From positions 62,001 to 126,000 of the forward strand of contig NZ_JFFR01000020.1 of the NCBI RefSeq assembly GCF_000695685.1: 64,000 nucleotides of DNA, written 5' to 3'. Below are positions 19,250 to 28,027 of this stretch, one piece after another. Within the stretch, counting starts at the first letter, position 1. The number at the start of each line of letters is the position of its first letter. Below the pieces are notes generated by a model, which did not search any database, was not told where the DNA came from, and saw nothing but the letters and a program-made list of their open reading frames with translations. A program made the translations under genes and the position numbers. This DNA comes from Vibrio fortis. GTDB taxonomy: Bacteria; Pseudomonadota; Gammaproteobacteria; Enterobacterales; Vibrionaceae.

Positions 19250-20962
19250 ATGTCTTCTACTATCGATTACTATCATCACAATGCGCTTACCTTAAGTCAT
19301 CAGTACAACTCGGTATCGTTTGAATCTGTACACCACAGTTGGAAGCTTTATTGGCCTCTAGTGGGCGATAAAGTGCTTGATGTTGGCGCTGGTAGCGGGC
19401 GTGATGCTCGTTGGATGCAACAACAAGGTTGTGAGGTGATAGCTATCGAACCGAGTAATGCTCTTCGCGAGTTAGGAGCAGAATACACCGGGGTAGAGGT
19501 TACTTGGATTAATGATGCACTTCCTGCATTGAGTCGAACTGAAAATCTCGGGATGCGTTTTGATCTTATCTTGGTGAGTGCAGTTTGGATGCATCTTCCA
19601 AGCAGCTATCGTGAGCGAGCCTTTCGCAAACTCTCTAATCTACTTGCACCTAATGGCCGCTTGATTATCAGTCTTCGACATGGTGAGTTCGACGACCAAC
19701 GTCAAGGCTATCCGGTTTCTGTTGAAGAGCTCGAACAGCTGGCAAAAAATAGTGCCTTACAAGTCCGACATATTGACGAGAGTAAAGACCAACTCAATCG
19801 AAGTGAGGTTTGGTGGCAGACCGTTGTTATGACCTTGCCTGATGATGGTTCCGGTGATCTCAACAAAGTGCGCCATATCATCGTTAACGACAACAAGTCA
19901 GCGACTTACAAACTGGCCTTGTTGCGAACACTATTACGTATTGCTGATGCTCACTCAGGAGCGGTCATCGATAGAAGTGACGGAAAAATACTGCTTCCAG
20001 TAGGACTGGTAGCTCTGTACTGGGTAAGACAGTTTAAAAGGTTGATTGATATCGACATTGAAGGTTCTGGTATTCAGCAGAACAGCAATACCACCAAGGG
20101 GCTCGGTTTTGTCAAAGAAGATGGTTGGAATCAGCTCAAGCATTTGAGTGCCGACGATCTTGCGATTGGTGCGATGTTTTTAGGAGAAGAAGCGAAAGCG
20201 CTACAGAAACTGTTCTCACATACCATAAGTACCATCAAAGCTGGGCCTGTCACTTTTATCTATCAGGGAGCCAAAGACAACAAACTGTTCGAGATACTGC
20301 CTCCAGCACAGCGTCGAAAGTCACTCAGTTCTTTGGTGATAGACAGCGACTTCTTAGCCAGCTTTGGTTACTTCACTTTGGATGAGAGTTTGTGGGAGTG
20401 TTTTCGAATCTATCACTCTTGGATTGAGCCATTAGTCGTTAACCAGTGGGTGATGGAAATGCAGCGCTTCGAGACAAACCGTGAACGCAACATTTCACTG
20501 CAAACCTATCATGACTGCTTGGTGTGGATTGACCACAACCACGATACGCGAGATGTCAGAAAGCGCGTAGAACAACTTCGCAAAGAACACACTGAGATTG
20601 TAAGCGTGTGGAGTGGAACTGTGCTTAAGCAAGACTATCACGTTGATCACTGCCTGCCATTTACCTATTGGCCGAACAATGACAAATGGAATTTGTTGCC
20701 AACCACAACCAACGAAAACCTCAAAAAAAGTGACAAAGTGCCTACAGCGGAGAAGCTACATAAATCAAAGCAGAGGATCTTGGATTGGTGGCAATTGGCA
20801 TGGGATCACTCTGACCTATCCAAGCAGCGATTCTTTTCTGAGGCAGCCCTCTCCTTGCCGAACATTCCACCGCAATGCCGTGACTTTGAAGAGGTATTTG
20901 ATGCGATGGGACTGCAGGTTCGTGGCGTTAAAAGTCGCTTACTTATCAATGAATGGAGTTAG
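19250..20962 (+). CDS. SAM methyltransferase fused to HNH nuclease domain
   Basis: The 570-residue protein joins two enzyme types. Residues 1 to about 190 form a class I SAM-dependent methyltransferase: motif I VLDVGAGSGRD (42-52), acidic loop AIEPS, and LILVSAVWMHL. A middle part of about 230 residues (from ATYKLALLRTLLRIAD) is unassigned. Near the end an HNH nuclease signature appears: H464-V-D466-H467, then WNLLPTTTNENLKKSDKVP (480-498), with the spacing of HNH endonucleases. No DNA-methylase DPPY-type motif is visible, so the methyl acceptor is unknown. The ribosome site is weak. A DUF429 gene follows after 10 bases. Modification linked to cleavage (defence or self-recognition) is inference only. 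Confidence 0.8.
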   Translation: MSSTIDYYHHNALTLSHQYNSVSFESVHHSWKLYWPLVGDKVLDVGAGSGRDARWMQQQGCEVIAIEPSNALRELGAEYTGVEVTWINDALPALSRTENLGMRFDLILVSAVWMHLPSSYRERAFRKLSNLLAPNGRLIISLRHGEFDDQRQGYPVSVEELEQLAKNSALQVRHIDESKDQLNRSEVWWQTVVMTLPDDGSGDLNKVRHIIVNDNKSATYKLALLRTLLRIADAHSGAVIDRSDGKILLPVGLVALYWVRQFKRLIDIDIEGSGIQQNSNTTKGLGFVKEDGWNQLKHLSADDLAIGAMFLGEEAKALQKLFSHTISTIKAGPVTFIYQGAKDNKLFEILPPAQRRKSLSSLVIDSDFLASFGYFTLDESLWECFRIYHSWIEPLVVNQWVMEMQRFETNRERNISLQTYHDCLVWIDHNHDTRDVRKRVEQLRKEHTEIVSVWSGTVLKQDYHVDHCLPFTYWPNNDKWNLLPTTTNENLKKSDKVPTAEKLHKSKQRILDWWQLAWDHSDLSKQRFFSEAALSLPNIPPQCRDFEEVFDAMGLQVRGVKSRLLINEWS

Positions 20963-20972
20963 GTAGATAGTC

Positions 20973-21683
20973 ATGAAACACATCGGCATAGATGCCTGCA
21001 AAGCGGGGTGGGTGGTTTGGAGTTGTCAGCAAGATGAGGTGCAACTTGAAGTGGTGGCGGAGCTCTCTGAAATAGCAGAACGGTTGCGTGATGCTCATAC
21101 TCTGATTGATATCCCAATCGGCTTTAGTGATTCCGAAACGCCCGATAGGTTGTGCGACAAAGCAGCTCGAAAATACTTAACGAGAACTCGCGGAGCTTCG
21201 GTGTTCCCTGTGCCTTGTCGTGAAGCGGCTTATGCTGAAAGTTACCCTCAAGCTTGCGAGATTAACTTCGAGTTGTGTGGGCGTAAGCTTTCTAAACAGG
21301 CTTGGTACATTCTGCCAAAAGTGCGTGAGGTGGATGCGTTACTCAATCTTTACCCTGAACTCTATCTGCGAGAATCTCACCCAGAGGTGATGTTCGCTAC
21401 TTTGAATGGTGCGCCTTTAGAGCATTCGAAAAAGAGCATTGAAGGCCAACAGCAAAGGCTCGATTTGTTAGCGCGATATCTACCTCAACATATCGATAAG
21501 CTCAAGCACCAAGTAGCAACCACCAAGAAATCGAAAGTCGCGCCTGATGATCTCATCGACGCGTTCGCTTTAATGCTGTGTGCTTTGCATTCTGATCAAC
21601 TGAGCTCCTTTCCAGAGAATGAAGACAAAGATCCGCAAGGGCGAACCCGTGAGATTGTCTATTGGCAGCCGCCATCTGATTAA
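20973..21683 (+). CDS. DUF429 family protein (RNase H-like fold predicted)
   Basis: The 236-residue protein opens with IGIDACKAGWVVW, where the first aspartate (residue 7) fits the RNase H-like fold proposed for DUF429. It also has LIDIPIGFSD, RESHPEVMFATLNG and APDDLIDAFALMLCAL, all conserved blocks of that family. The late acidic pair DD would complete a metal site in a nuclease, but no DUF429 activity is firmly known to me. It begins 10 bases after the methyltransferase-HNH stop, so the two are almost surely co-transcribed. No terminator was seen before cysK, 110 bases on. Confidence 0.82.
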   Translation: MKHIGIDACKAGWVVWSCQQDEVQLEVVAELSEIAERLRDAHTLIDIPIGFSDSETPDRLCDKAARKYLTRTRGASVFPVPCREAAYAESYPQACEINFELCGRKLSKQAWYILPKVREVDALLNLYPELYLRESHPEVMFATLNGAPLEHSKKSIEGQQQRLDLLARYLPQHIDKLKHQVATTKKSKVAPDDLIDAFALMLCALHSDQLSSFPENEDKDPQGRTREIVYWQPPSD

Positions 21684-21793
21684 CTCTTTTCATGTCTAAA
21701 GGGCCACTTACAGTGCCTTAACTGCCGTTAGTTATCTTCATCATCTGCGAGACGTATTTTCTGTTGCTCTAATTATTAATAAGAGCAGTCGTT

Positions 21794-22762
21794 ATGAGAA
21801 ACAACATCGCAGAAGATAACTCCTACACCATCGGTCAAACTCCATTGGTGCGCTTGAACCGCGTTAGCAAAGGACGTGTGCTGGCCAAGATTGAATCACG
21901 TAATCCAAGCTTTAGTGTTAAGTGCCGTATTGGCGCCAACATGATTTGGCAGGCGGAGAAGCTGGGCAAGCTAGTGCCGGGGATTGAGTTGGTTGAGCCG
22001 ACTAGCGGTAACACGGGTATTGCTCTGGCTTACGTTGCTGCGGCGCGTGGCTATAAGCTCACTCTGACCATGCCAGAATCGATGAGCTTAGAGCGTCGCA
22101 AGCTATTGAAAGCCTTGGGCGCAAACTTGGTTTTGACCGAGGCAGCGAAAGGAATGAAAGGCGCGATAGAGAAAGCACAGCAGATCGTCGATGCCAACCC
22201 AAACAAATACCTGCTCCTTCAGCAGTTTGATAATCCTGCCAACCCAGAGATTCATGTAAAGACCACAGGGCCAGAGATCTGGGATGCCACTCAAGGCCAA
22301 ATTGATGTGTTTGTCGCGGGCGTAGGCACGGGTGGCACCATCACAGGCGTGAGCCGTTACCTCAAGAACTATCAGAAAAAGTCGGTGTTGTCGGTGGCGG
22401 TTGAGCCTGCGGAATCTCCGGTTATTTCTCAATCATTAGCAGGGGAAGAGATTCAACCTGCGCCTCATAAAATCCAAGGTATTGGTGCTGGGTTCATTCC
22501 CGGTAATTTGGACCTCATCCTTATCGACCACGTAGAACGTGTCACCTCTCAAGAAGCTATCGATATGGCTAATCGACTCATGAAAGAGGAGGGCATTCTT
22601 GCGGGGATCTCTTCTGGCGCAGCGGTTGTCGCGGCGAATCGCATTGCCGATATGCACGAATACCGCGGCAAGAACATTGTTACGGTGCTTCCAAGTTCGG
22701 GTGAACGTTACCTAAGCTCTGCGCTATTTGCAGGTATGTTCGATGAAAAAAGCAGTAACTAG
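21794..22762 (+). CDS. cysK: Cysteine synthase A (O-acetylserine sulfhydrylase)
   Basis: CysK makes cysteine from O-acetylserine and sulfide with pyridoxal phosphate. The 322-residue protein follows E. coli CysK closely: the PLP lysine lies in [14 protein letters not shown], the substrate loop is [35 protein letters not shown], and the phosphate-binding glycine loop is [14 protein letters not shown]. CysM is ruled out by these stretches. Vibrios usually carry another cysK near ptsH, so this may be a second copy; that cannot be seen here. The 3' end overlaps a small ORF. Confidence 0.93.
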   Translation: MRNNIAEDNSYTIGQTPLVRLNRVSKGRVLAKIESRNPSFSVKCRIGANMIWQAEKLGKLVPGIELVEPTSGNTGIALAYVAAARGYKLTLTMPESMSLERRKLLKALGANLVLTEAAKGMKGAIEKAQQIVDANPNKYLLLQQFDNPANPEIHVKTTGPEIWDATQGQIDVFVAGVGTGGTITGVSRYLKNYQKKSVLSVAVEPAESPVISQSLAGEEIQPAPHKIQGIGAGFIPGNLDLILIDHVERVTSQEAIDMANRLMKEEGILAGISSGAAVVAANRIADMHEYRGKNIVTVLPSSGERYLSSALFAGMFDEKSSN

Positions 22763-22937
22763 CGCGTTCACCTCAGTTTTTTGGGGATTGGTGAACACCT
22801 TGCTTCCACAAGCGGGTGTCAAAGCCATAAAAGAGCGCATAGCCGATGAAGATGGAACTCTAATCTTTTTCTATGTCGCTCCGGTGTATATCGCGACTTA
22901 CCTAGGCTTAGTCGCCCTTACTTTTTATAGCCAATAA
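22743..22937 (+). CDS. Small membrane protein overlapping cysK end
   Basis: A 64-codon frame starts at an ATG inside the last 20 bases of cysK. The product [20 protein letters not shown]... has an amphipathic N-terminus, a charged middle ([12 protein letters not shown]) and one hydrophobic helix near the end ([20 protein letters not shown]). The overlap suggests translational coupling. I do not recognise a family, and the evidence is the clean reading frame and membrane-like composition. Confidence 0.45.
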   Translation: MKKAVTSAFTSVFWGLVNTLLPQAGVKAIKERIADEDGTLIFFYVAPVYIATYLGLVALTFYSQ

Positions 22938-23013
22938 GCGCCATAGAATAGAGATGGATAAGTCGCTCAATCTTATCTATCTCATTTAATAATAAATATT
23001 TCGAAGGTAAATC

Positions 23014-23514
23014 ATGTCAATTACTTTTCAAGGAGAAGCGGTATCTGTTTCTGGTTCATTCCCACAGGCAGGCCAAGCAGCACCAAACTTCACACTATGC
23101 TCAGCAGAGCTTGCAGACATCACTCTTGAGTCGATGAAAGGCCAGAAGTTGGTACTGAATATCTTCCCAAGCATCGACACGCCAGTATGTGCGGCAAGCG
23201 TACGTGAATTTCACCAAAAGCTAGCAAGCGTTGAAGGCGTTGCGGTATTGAACATCTCGGCAGATCTGCCATTTGCAACGGGCCGTTTCTGCACATCTGA
23301 GTCTATCGATTCAGTACAAAACCTTTCTTTCTTCCGCTCTCCAACATTCACTGAAGACTACGGTGTGAACCTGAATGAAGGCGCACTAAAAGGCCTAGCA
23401 ACTCGCGCAGTGGTTGTGGTTGATGAAGAAGGTAAAGTGATGCACAGCGAATTAGTTTCTGAAATCACAGAAGAGCCTAACTACCAAGCGGTTCTTGAAG
23501 TAGTAGGTGCTTAA
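23014..23514 (+). CDS. tpx: Thiol peroxidase (atypical 2-Cys peroxiredoxin)
   Basis: Tpx reduces hydrogen and lipid peroxides in the cytoplasm with thioredoxin. In the 166-residue protein the peroxidatic cysteine lies in SIDTPVCAASV and the resolving cysteine in FATGRFCTSE, the normal Tpx pair. A second, exported Tpx-like gene begins one base after its stop. Confidence 0.94.
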   Translation: MSITFQGEAVSVSGSFPQAGQAAPNFTLCSAELADITLESMKGQKLVLNIFPSIDTPVCAASVREFHQKLASVEGVAVLNISADLPFATGRFCTSESIDSVQNLSFFRSPTFTEDYGVNLNEGALKGLATRAVVVVDEEGKVMHSELVSEITEEPNYQAVLEVVGA

Positions 23515-23515
23515 C

Positions 23516-24130
23516 ATGAAAAAGTCACTGTTAGTTATGGCACTTTCTGCTCTGTTCTCGACTGCAGCTTCGGCGCAGTTTGTAGTGACAGAGCAGCACG
23601 CTAAACTAGGTTCAGGCGAGATCGTGACGCTAGAGAAAACCAACAAGTTTCATCTAGCAGGTGAAGGTGTAAAAGTGGGCGACTACATGCCTTCTGTTCA
23701 GCTAATGACATCAAACCTTAAGCCGTTCGATACCAGCGCAACCAACGGCAAAGTGAAGATCTACAGCTTACTGACGTCAGTTGATACACCTGTATGTGTT
23801 CAGCAAGCGGCAGAGCTTTCTCAGTTTGTGAATGAGAATAAAGCGTCACTGAAAGATATCGAGTTTTACGCGATCAGTGCAGATACGCCATTCGCACAGC
23901 AGCGTTTTATTTCTGAGCATGAGCTAACGGGTGTTGAGTACCTGTCAGACTCGGTAGAGCATGCATTTGGTGAGAAGACTGGCGCGCTGATTAAAGAGCT
24001 TGGCCTACTGACGCGCAGCATTGTGGTGACGGATCAAAACAATAAGATCATTCTTGTACAACGTGTACCAGAACTAACGACATTGCCAGACCTTGCAGCA
24101 GCCGTTGAGCTAGCGAAAAAACAAGGTTAA
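23516..24130 (+). CDS. Exported thiol peroxidase-like protein lacking resolving cysteine
   Basis: The 204-residue protein has a clear signal peptide (MKKSLLVMALSALFSTAASA) and a Tpx-type domain: the peroxidatic cysteine in SVDTPVCVQQA and the helix FAQQRFISEHEL. Where cytoplasmic Tpx has RFC, this one has RFI, so the resolving cysteine is missing and a 1-Cys mechanism in the periplasm is likely. The ATG at 23516 follows the tpx stop by one base, so translation is probably coupled. A hairpin at 24187-24213 follows. Confidence 0.85.
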   Translation: MKKSLLVMALSALFSTAASAQFVVTEQHAKLGSGEIVTLEKTNKFHLAGEGVKVGDYMPSVQLMTSNLKPFDTSATNGKVKIYSLLTSVDTPVCVQQAAELSQFVNENKASLKDIEFYAISADTPFAQQRFISEHELTGVEYLSDSVEHAFGEKTGALIKELGLLTRSIVVTDQNNKIILVQRVPELTTLPDLAAAVELAKKQG

Positions 24131-24186
24131 TCAATCTCGGTGTTAGAACGCCGATTTTGACGACAAGAGTTCTCTTGTAAATCAAT

Positions 24187-24213
24187 TATTAAGCCCTTCT
24201 TTTATAGAGGGGC
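24187..24213 (+). terminator. Probable terminator after the tpx pair
   Basis: TAAGCCC and GGGGCTTA flank a loop in this stretch, forming an imperfect stem; the T-tract is weak, so the call is tentative. Confidence 0.45.
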
Positions 24214-24392
24214 TTACATTATCTTAAAGAGTAAATCACCTCTTGGCCTTAAACTGCCCCCATTAGAGCAACGCAAACGTTGCCGTGACGAAAAACGTTT
24301 ATAATGTAAGAGAGTTAAAGCTTTGCTTTTGTGAGATTTTAGCTTTACTGGCTAGGTTGGTTATTAATACTAATTTAAGTAGAGAATATTCA

Positions 24393-25082
24393 ATGTCTGA
24401 CGTTTTAATAGTGGAAGATGATCTGCAGCTTAGGGAGATGCTGTGTTACTTTTTGAAAAATGTAGAGGGATATTCGGTTGACTGTTTAAGCAGTGGTGAA
24501 GGTGCCGCTGAGATAATTATGGATCAAGCGCCTAAATTGGTATTGCTTGATATCCAACTCCCACACACTTCCGGGTTAAGTGTTCTCGAGAGCCTGCGCC
24601 AACAAGGCTCGACCATTCCAGTGATCATCATGACCGCCAACGACAATGAGATCACTGAAACCAATGCGCTCACAATTGGGGCGAATGATTACATCACCAA
24701 GCCAGTCCGCACCAATGCACTTCGCGAGCGTATCCGAAAGCTCCTAGAGCAGAAACCAAGTATTCACTCTCGGGTTGAAGAAGAGTTGATATTTAGGTTG
24801 TGCCCTAGAAACTCAACCCTGCAGTTTAAGCACATTACGGTTCCATTGATTCCCTCCGAATTTGAGCTCCTTGAGTTGTTGGCGAAAGCCGATGAGCCCA
24901 TGCCAGTACATGAGCTTTTCCAGCATATTCATGGCTTTCCTTATCACATTGAAGACCGCTCTATTTACATGCGAGTGTCGACCCTGCGTAAAAAGCTCAG
25001 CGCCTACCTGCCAGATATGGAGCTGATTAAAAATAAACGCAGCCGCGGTTTCTACCTTAACTATCAGGTAGTGGTTCGATGA
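24393..25082 (+). CDS. OmpR-family response regulator
   Basis: The 229-residue protein has an N-terminal receiver domain (VEDDLQLRE acidic pair, phospho-acceptor Asp in LVLLDIQLP, Thr in IMTAN, Lys in YITKPVR) and a C-terminal winged-helix DNA-binding domain ending NKRSRGFYLNYQ. The ATG at 24393 gives the canonical opening MSDVLIVEDD; an earlier in-frame start would add 36 unrelated residues. It overlaps the kinase gene by 4 bases (ATGA). Its targets are unknown; the convergent copper-type operon is an obvious candidate. Confidence 0.92.
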   Translation: MSDVLIVEDDLQLREMLCYFLKNVEGYSVDCLSSGEGAAEIIMDQAPKLVLLDIQLPHTSGLSVLESLRQQGSTIPVIIMTANDNEITETNALTIGANDYITKPVRTNALRERIRKLLEQKPSIHSRVEEELIFRLCPRNSTLQFKHITVPLIPSEFELLELLAKADEPMPVHELFQHIHGFPYHIEDRSIYMRVSTLRKKLSAYLPDMELIKNKRSRGFYLNYQVVVR

Positions 25083-26269
25083 AAACCTTTATCGGTCAGA
25101 TCATCAGTTCGTTGATCTTGGGCTACTTGATAAGCACCATGCTGTCATTGGTGTTACTGGCTCCGTACAAAGAACAACTGCAGCAAGACCTGAACTTTCG
25201 CCGCTTAGAGATGGTGTTGAACGGTTTTCTTGAGCCGCTCGTTCCCAGCAAGCCTGAAGAAGAGGCTCCAGTTTGGTTATTCCAATGCGATGTCTCGACG
25301 GAGGAGATGCAAAGGGTCGATGAGGGTGAGTACACACTGGCGAAGAAACGCGGTGATAAAGAGATTTTAGGTACGTTTAACAGCGAGGCTTACAATAACG
25401 ATCCTGCGATTCGTCATATCAAGCTGGTGGAGATTTTGGAAGATGTCCTGCAGCTTGTGTGTACGCTGATCATCTTAATCTTGTCGCTGCGCACTTGGAC
25501 CAATGGCTTTAAATCGCTTCATCATTTATCTGCACACTATGCGCGGGGCGACTTTAAGGCCCGTGTCGATGAAACGGGCCCTGAAGCCGTGAAAACACTG
25601 ATTGCCAATCAACATCAAATGGCGGAAGCGATAGAGAGTTTGATGGTGCGTCAAAAGATGATCTTTGCGGCACTGCCTCATGATATTCGAACGCCACTCT
25701 CATCGATTCAGCTCACCAGTGACATGTTGGTCGAGAGCCACAACAGCGATGCATTCCTGTTAACCAAGCTCGATGAGCAGGTGAGAAGCCTGAACATGTT
25801 GTGTGAGAACAGTCTCCACTTGCTAAAGATCTTAAACAAGCAGGTGCCATTAGCTAGAGAAGAGGCGAACTTTGAAGCGATAGTGCATAAGACTTTCTCG
25901 GCACTGAGCAACAAAAAAGGGTTGGAGCTGGTTAACTGCGATCAAACGATCACCACCGATCGTAAAGTGCTCAAGATATTGCTCTTCAACATCCTCAGTA
26001 ATGCGTGCCGTTACACGCGCGAGAACATCAAGATTGTTTACACCAACTACCCACATTTCGATGTCGTGAAGATCAGCGATGACGGACGTGGCTTTCCACA
26101 GCCGATCATCCAAGCATTTAATAATGGCGATATTGATAGTATCAAACCGCAAGATGGCTTTGGGATCGGGATGCTGCTGATCTACGAGCTTACCGCACAT
26201 TTGAACGGCAAAACCCTGTTGTCGAATACTGTTCACGGCGGGCAGGTGACTCTCATCATGCAGCGCTGA
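25079..26269 (+). CDS. Sensor histidine kinase
   Basis: This 396-residue inner-membrane kinase has an N-terminal helix (about residues 8-28), a periplasmic loop of about 90 residues holding one cysteine (LFQCDVS), a second helix (VLQLVCTLIILILSL), and a HAMP-like linker. The phospho-acceptor histidine is in AALPHDIRTPLSSIQL. The ATP domain shows the N box NILSNACRYTREN and the G box ISDDGRGF, and ends GGQVTLIM. It is coupled to the response regulator by a 4-base overlap. The signal is unknown. Confidence 0.92.
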   Translation: MKTFIGQIISSLILGYLISTMLSLVLLAPYKEQLQQDLNFRRLEMVLNGFLEPLVPSKPEEEAPVWLFQCDVSTEEMQRVDEGEYTLAKKRGDKEILGTFNSEAYNNDPAIRHIKLVEILEDVLQLVCTLIILILSLRTWTNGFKSLHHLSAHYARGDFKARVDETGPEAVKTLIANQHQMAEAIESLMVRQKMIFAALPHDIRTPLSSIQLTSDMLVESHNSDAFLLTKLDEQVRSLNMLCENSLHLLKILNKQVPLAREEANFEAIVHKTFSALSNKKGLELVNCDQTITTDRKVLKILLFNILSNACRYTRENIKIVYTNYPHFDVVKISDDGRGFPQPIIQAFNNGDIDSIKPQDGFGIGMLLIYELTAHLNGKTLLSNTVHGGQVTLIMQR

Positions 26270-26291
26270 TTCTTTTAGTCTGTTGAAATAC

Positions 26292-26335
26292 AAAAAAGCC
26301 CCCTTGGTGTAAGAAACACAAGGGGGCTTGTTTTT
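26292..26335. terminator. Bidirectional terminator between kinase and PCu(A)C genes
   Basis: AAGCCCCCTTG and CAAGGGGGCTT form an 11-bp stem, extended by TGT/ACA after one bulged G, with A- and T-rich flanks on both sides. Confidence 0.85.
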
Positions 26336-26358
26336 AGCTGGTTACTAGTGACCAGTAA

Positions 26359-26823
26359 TCAATGGTGATGGTGCACGTGCGCGTTTTCTTCAACCGCGAG
26401 CTCGACTTCTACTTTGCCTGCATTCTTAAATTGCAGCGTCATTGGGAAGCGTTCGCCTTTTTTATAAGACTTGTTTGGGTTGAAGATCATCAAGTGGTAG
26501 CCGCCCGGCTTGAACATCACTGTCTTCATGCTGCCAATACGCACGTTGTCGATTTTCATCATCTTCATCATGCCGTCCGACATCTCATGAGTGTGAATCT
26601 CTACGCGACTTGCGATAGGGGTTGAGGCGCTGATTAAAAAGTCATCCTTTGTCGCTAGGTTCTTGAGCTGGAAAAAGCCTGCAATTACAGTGGCATTAGG
26701 CGGAGCTTCACGACTCCAAGGGTGATCAATTTGAATACTATCTGCGGTGTATTCATGAGCCGCGACATTGATGCTAAAAAGCGTCGCGATAAATAGAATC
26801 AAAGTGTTGAGCTGTTTTTTCAT
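26359..26823 (-). CDS. Copper chaperone PCu(A)C family (periplasmic)
   Basis: PCu(A)C proteins bind copper in the periplasm and help deliver it, notably to cytochrome oxidase. The 154-residue protein has a signal peptide ending near NVAA, the opening HPWSREAPPNATVIAGFFQL and the copper site residues H and M in VEIHTHEMSDGMMKM and GGYHLMIFNP. It ends HVHHHH, an added metal-binding tail. It is the last gene of a five-gene minus-strand run with MbnP and MbnH, which supports a copper role. Confidence 0.9.
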   Translation of the reverse strand: MKKQLNTLILFIATLFSINVAAHEYTADSIQIDHPWSREAPPNATVIAGFFQLKNLATKDDFLISASTPIASRVEIHTHEMSDGMMKMMKIDNVRIGSMKTVMFKPGGYHLMIFNPNKSYKKGERFPMTLQFKNAGKVEVELAVEENAHVHHHH

Positions 26824-26851
26824 AATAGTCTCTCTTGTTTTTAATAATCGG

Positions 26852-28027
26852 TTACCAAGTCAAGTTGCCCTGATACACCAGCCAAAAGGCCAGTTGGTTT
26901 TGTTGAGTAATGGATTCGTAGTTGGTTTGAAATCGCACCTGCTGGAATGGTGCAATTTGCCAGTTGGCAATAGCACTGACGCGTTGCGGGTTGTGGCCAT
27001 TTGCATCGAGTGCTTGTTCGAATTCGCTGCTGGTTTGGGTGACGTCATTATCGGTGGTTAGCCAGTCGTAACGGGCGGCTACTTCAATGTCTTCAAACTG
27101 CCAGCTGAGTTGAGTAGTGATACCGTGTTGAAAGGCATCGAGTTCTGAGCGGATCTGTTGAGAATCGGCGAGAGTCGATTCAAGGCGTTGTCCCATCCAC
27201 TCAAGTTGCCAGTTCAATGCTCCCCACTGAAGATTGCCGCCGAAAGATGCCAGTGTCGTGTCACCATCAAACATAATATTGATGTCCGTTGGATGAGCAT
27301 GACCGTGGTTATCAGAAGCGTCCGCCTGTCGCTGGTGGGCTTTAAAGTAGGCAAGACTTGCGACTAGGTTGAGTTGATAGTCACTGCGCAAATGATGCCA
27401 CTGTGTATGCAGCCCGAATGCAGCGGGTGACGCGGAATCTGTATCGTACTGCGCCGGGAAACCATCACCACGCCCAACCCACAGAGTAATGTCATACTGG
27501 TTTTGTGCGTAGGTCGCTTGAACTGCGTCATTGGAGTATTGATTCCCCAGAAAAGCCTGCTGAGTTAACGATGCATCTAAGAAGCGCCAGTCATGTTCAT
27601 GGGTGCTGTTGTACAAGCCAATCTCGCTCAGCTGACGGCCAAGGCGCAGCGTCCAATCCTGATGTAGATAGGGCTGCAGCCATAACTCTTCCAACTCAAC
27701 GGCTTCACCGTGATGGCTGCCGATGACTAGCTTAGTCGCGAGCACTTGGTCTAGGCTAGCCAGAAACCCCAGTTCACCGTGCATAAACTGCAAGCCTTCT
27801 TCGTAGTGGAATGCACTGGTGTCGGTAAGCACACCGGGAATGGTGTAAGCCGAATCTCGGTCAGTTTGGTAGTAGCCGAATTGGGCAAACACATTGGTTT
27901 GTACATTTACCTCACTTAGGTTCATGTTATCGACAGTGCCAGTTTTAGCACTAACGGAAGCGGTGAACATCAGCATTCCCAGCGATGCTGTGATTGCTCT
28001 ATTAAGAGTGTTTTTAGAAAAGATCAT
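26852..28027 (-). CDS. Predicted outer-membrane beta-barrel in copper-type operon
   Basis: The 391-residue protein has a signal peptide ending near ASVSA, many alternating aromatic and polar strands (LEELWLQPYLHQDWTLRLGRQ, VRFQTNYES), and a C-terminal strand ending LVYQGNLTW, as in outer-membrane barrels. It has histidine-rich loops (GSHHGEAVELEE, NHGHAHPTD). I do not recognise a named family. Its ATG overlaps the mbnH stop by 4 bases, so the two are translationally coupled, which points to a route for copper or a substrate of the MbnP/MbnH pair. This role is inference. Confidence 0.8.
   Translation of the reverse strand: MIFSKNTLNRAITASLGMLMFTASVSAKTGTVDNMNLSEVNVQTNVFAQFGYYQTDRDSAYTIPGVLTDTSAFHYEEGLQFMHGELGFLASLDQVLATKLVIGSHHGEAVELEELWLQPYLHQDWTLRLGRQLSEIGLYNSTHEHDWRFLDASLTQQAFLGNQYSNDAVQATYAQNQYDITLWVGRGDGFPAQYDTDSASPAAFGLHTQWHHLRSDYQLNLVASLAYFKAHQRQADASDNHGHAHPTDINIMFDGDTTLASFGGNLQWGALNWQLEWMGQRLESTLADSQQIRSELDAFQHGITTQLSWQFEDIEVAARYDWLTTDNDVTQTSSEFEQALDANGHNPQRVSAIANWQIAPFQQVRFQTNYESITQQNQLAFWLVYQGNLTW

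Noticed and set aside
24271..24286. PurR/LacI-type site ACGCAAACGTTGCCGT
   Set aside because: It is only partly palindromic, over 100 bases before the response regulator start, and no purine gene is near.
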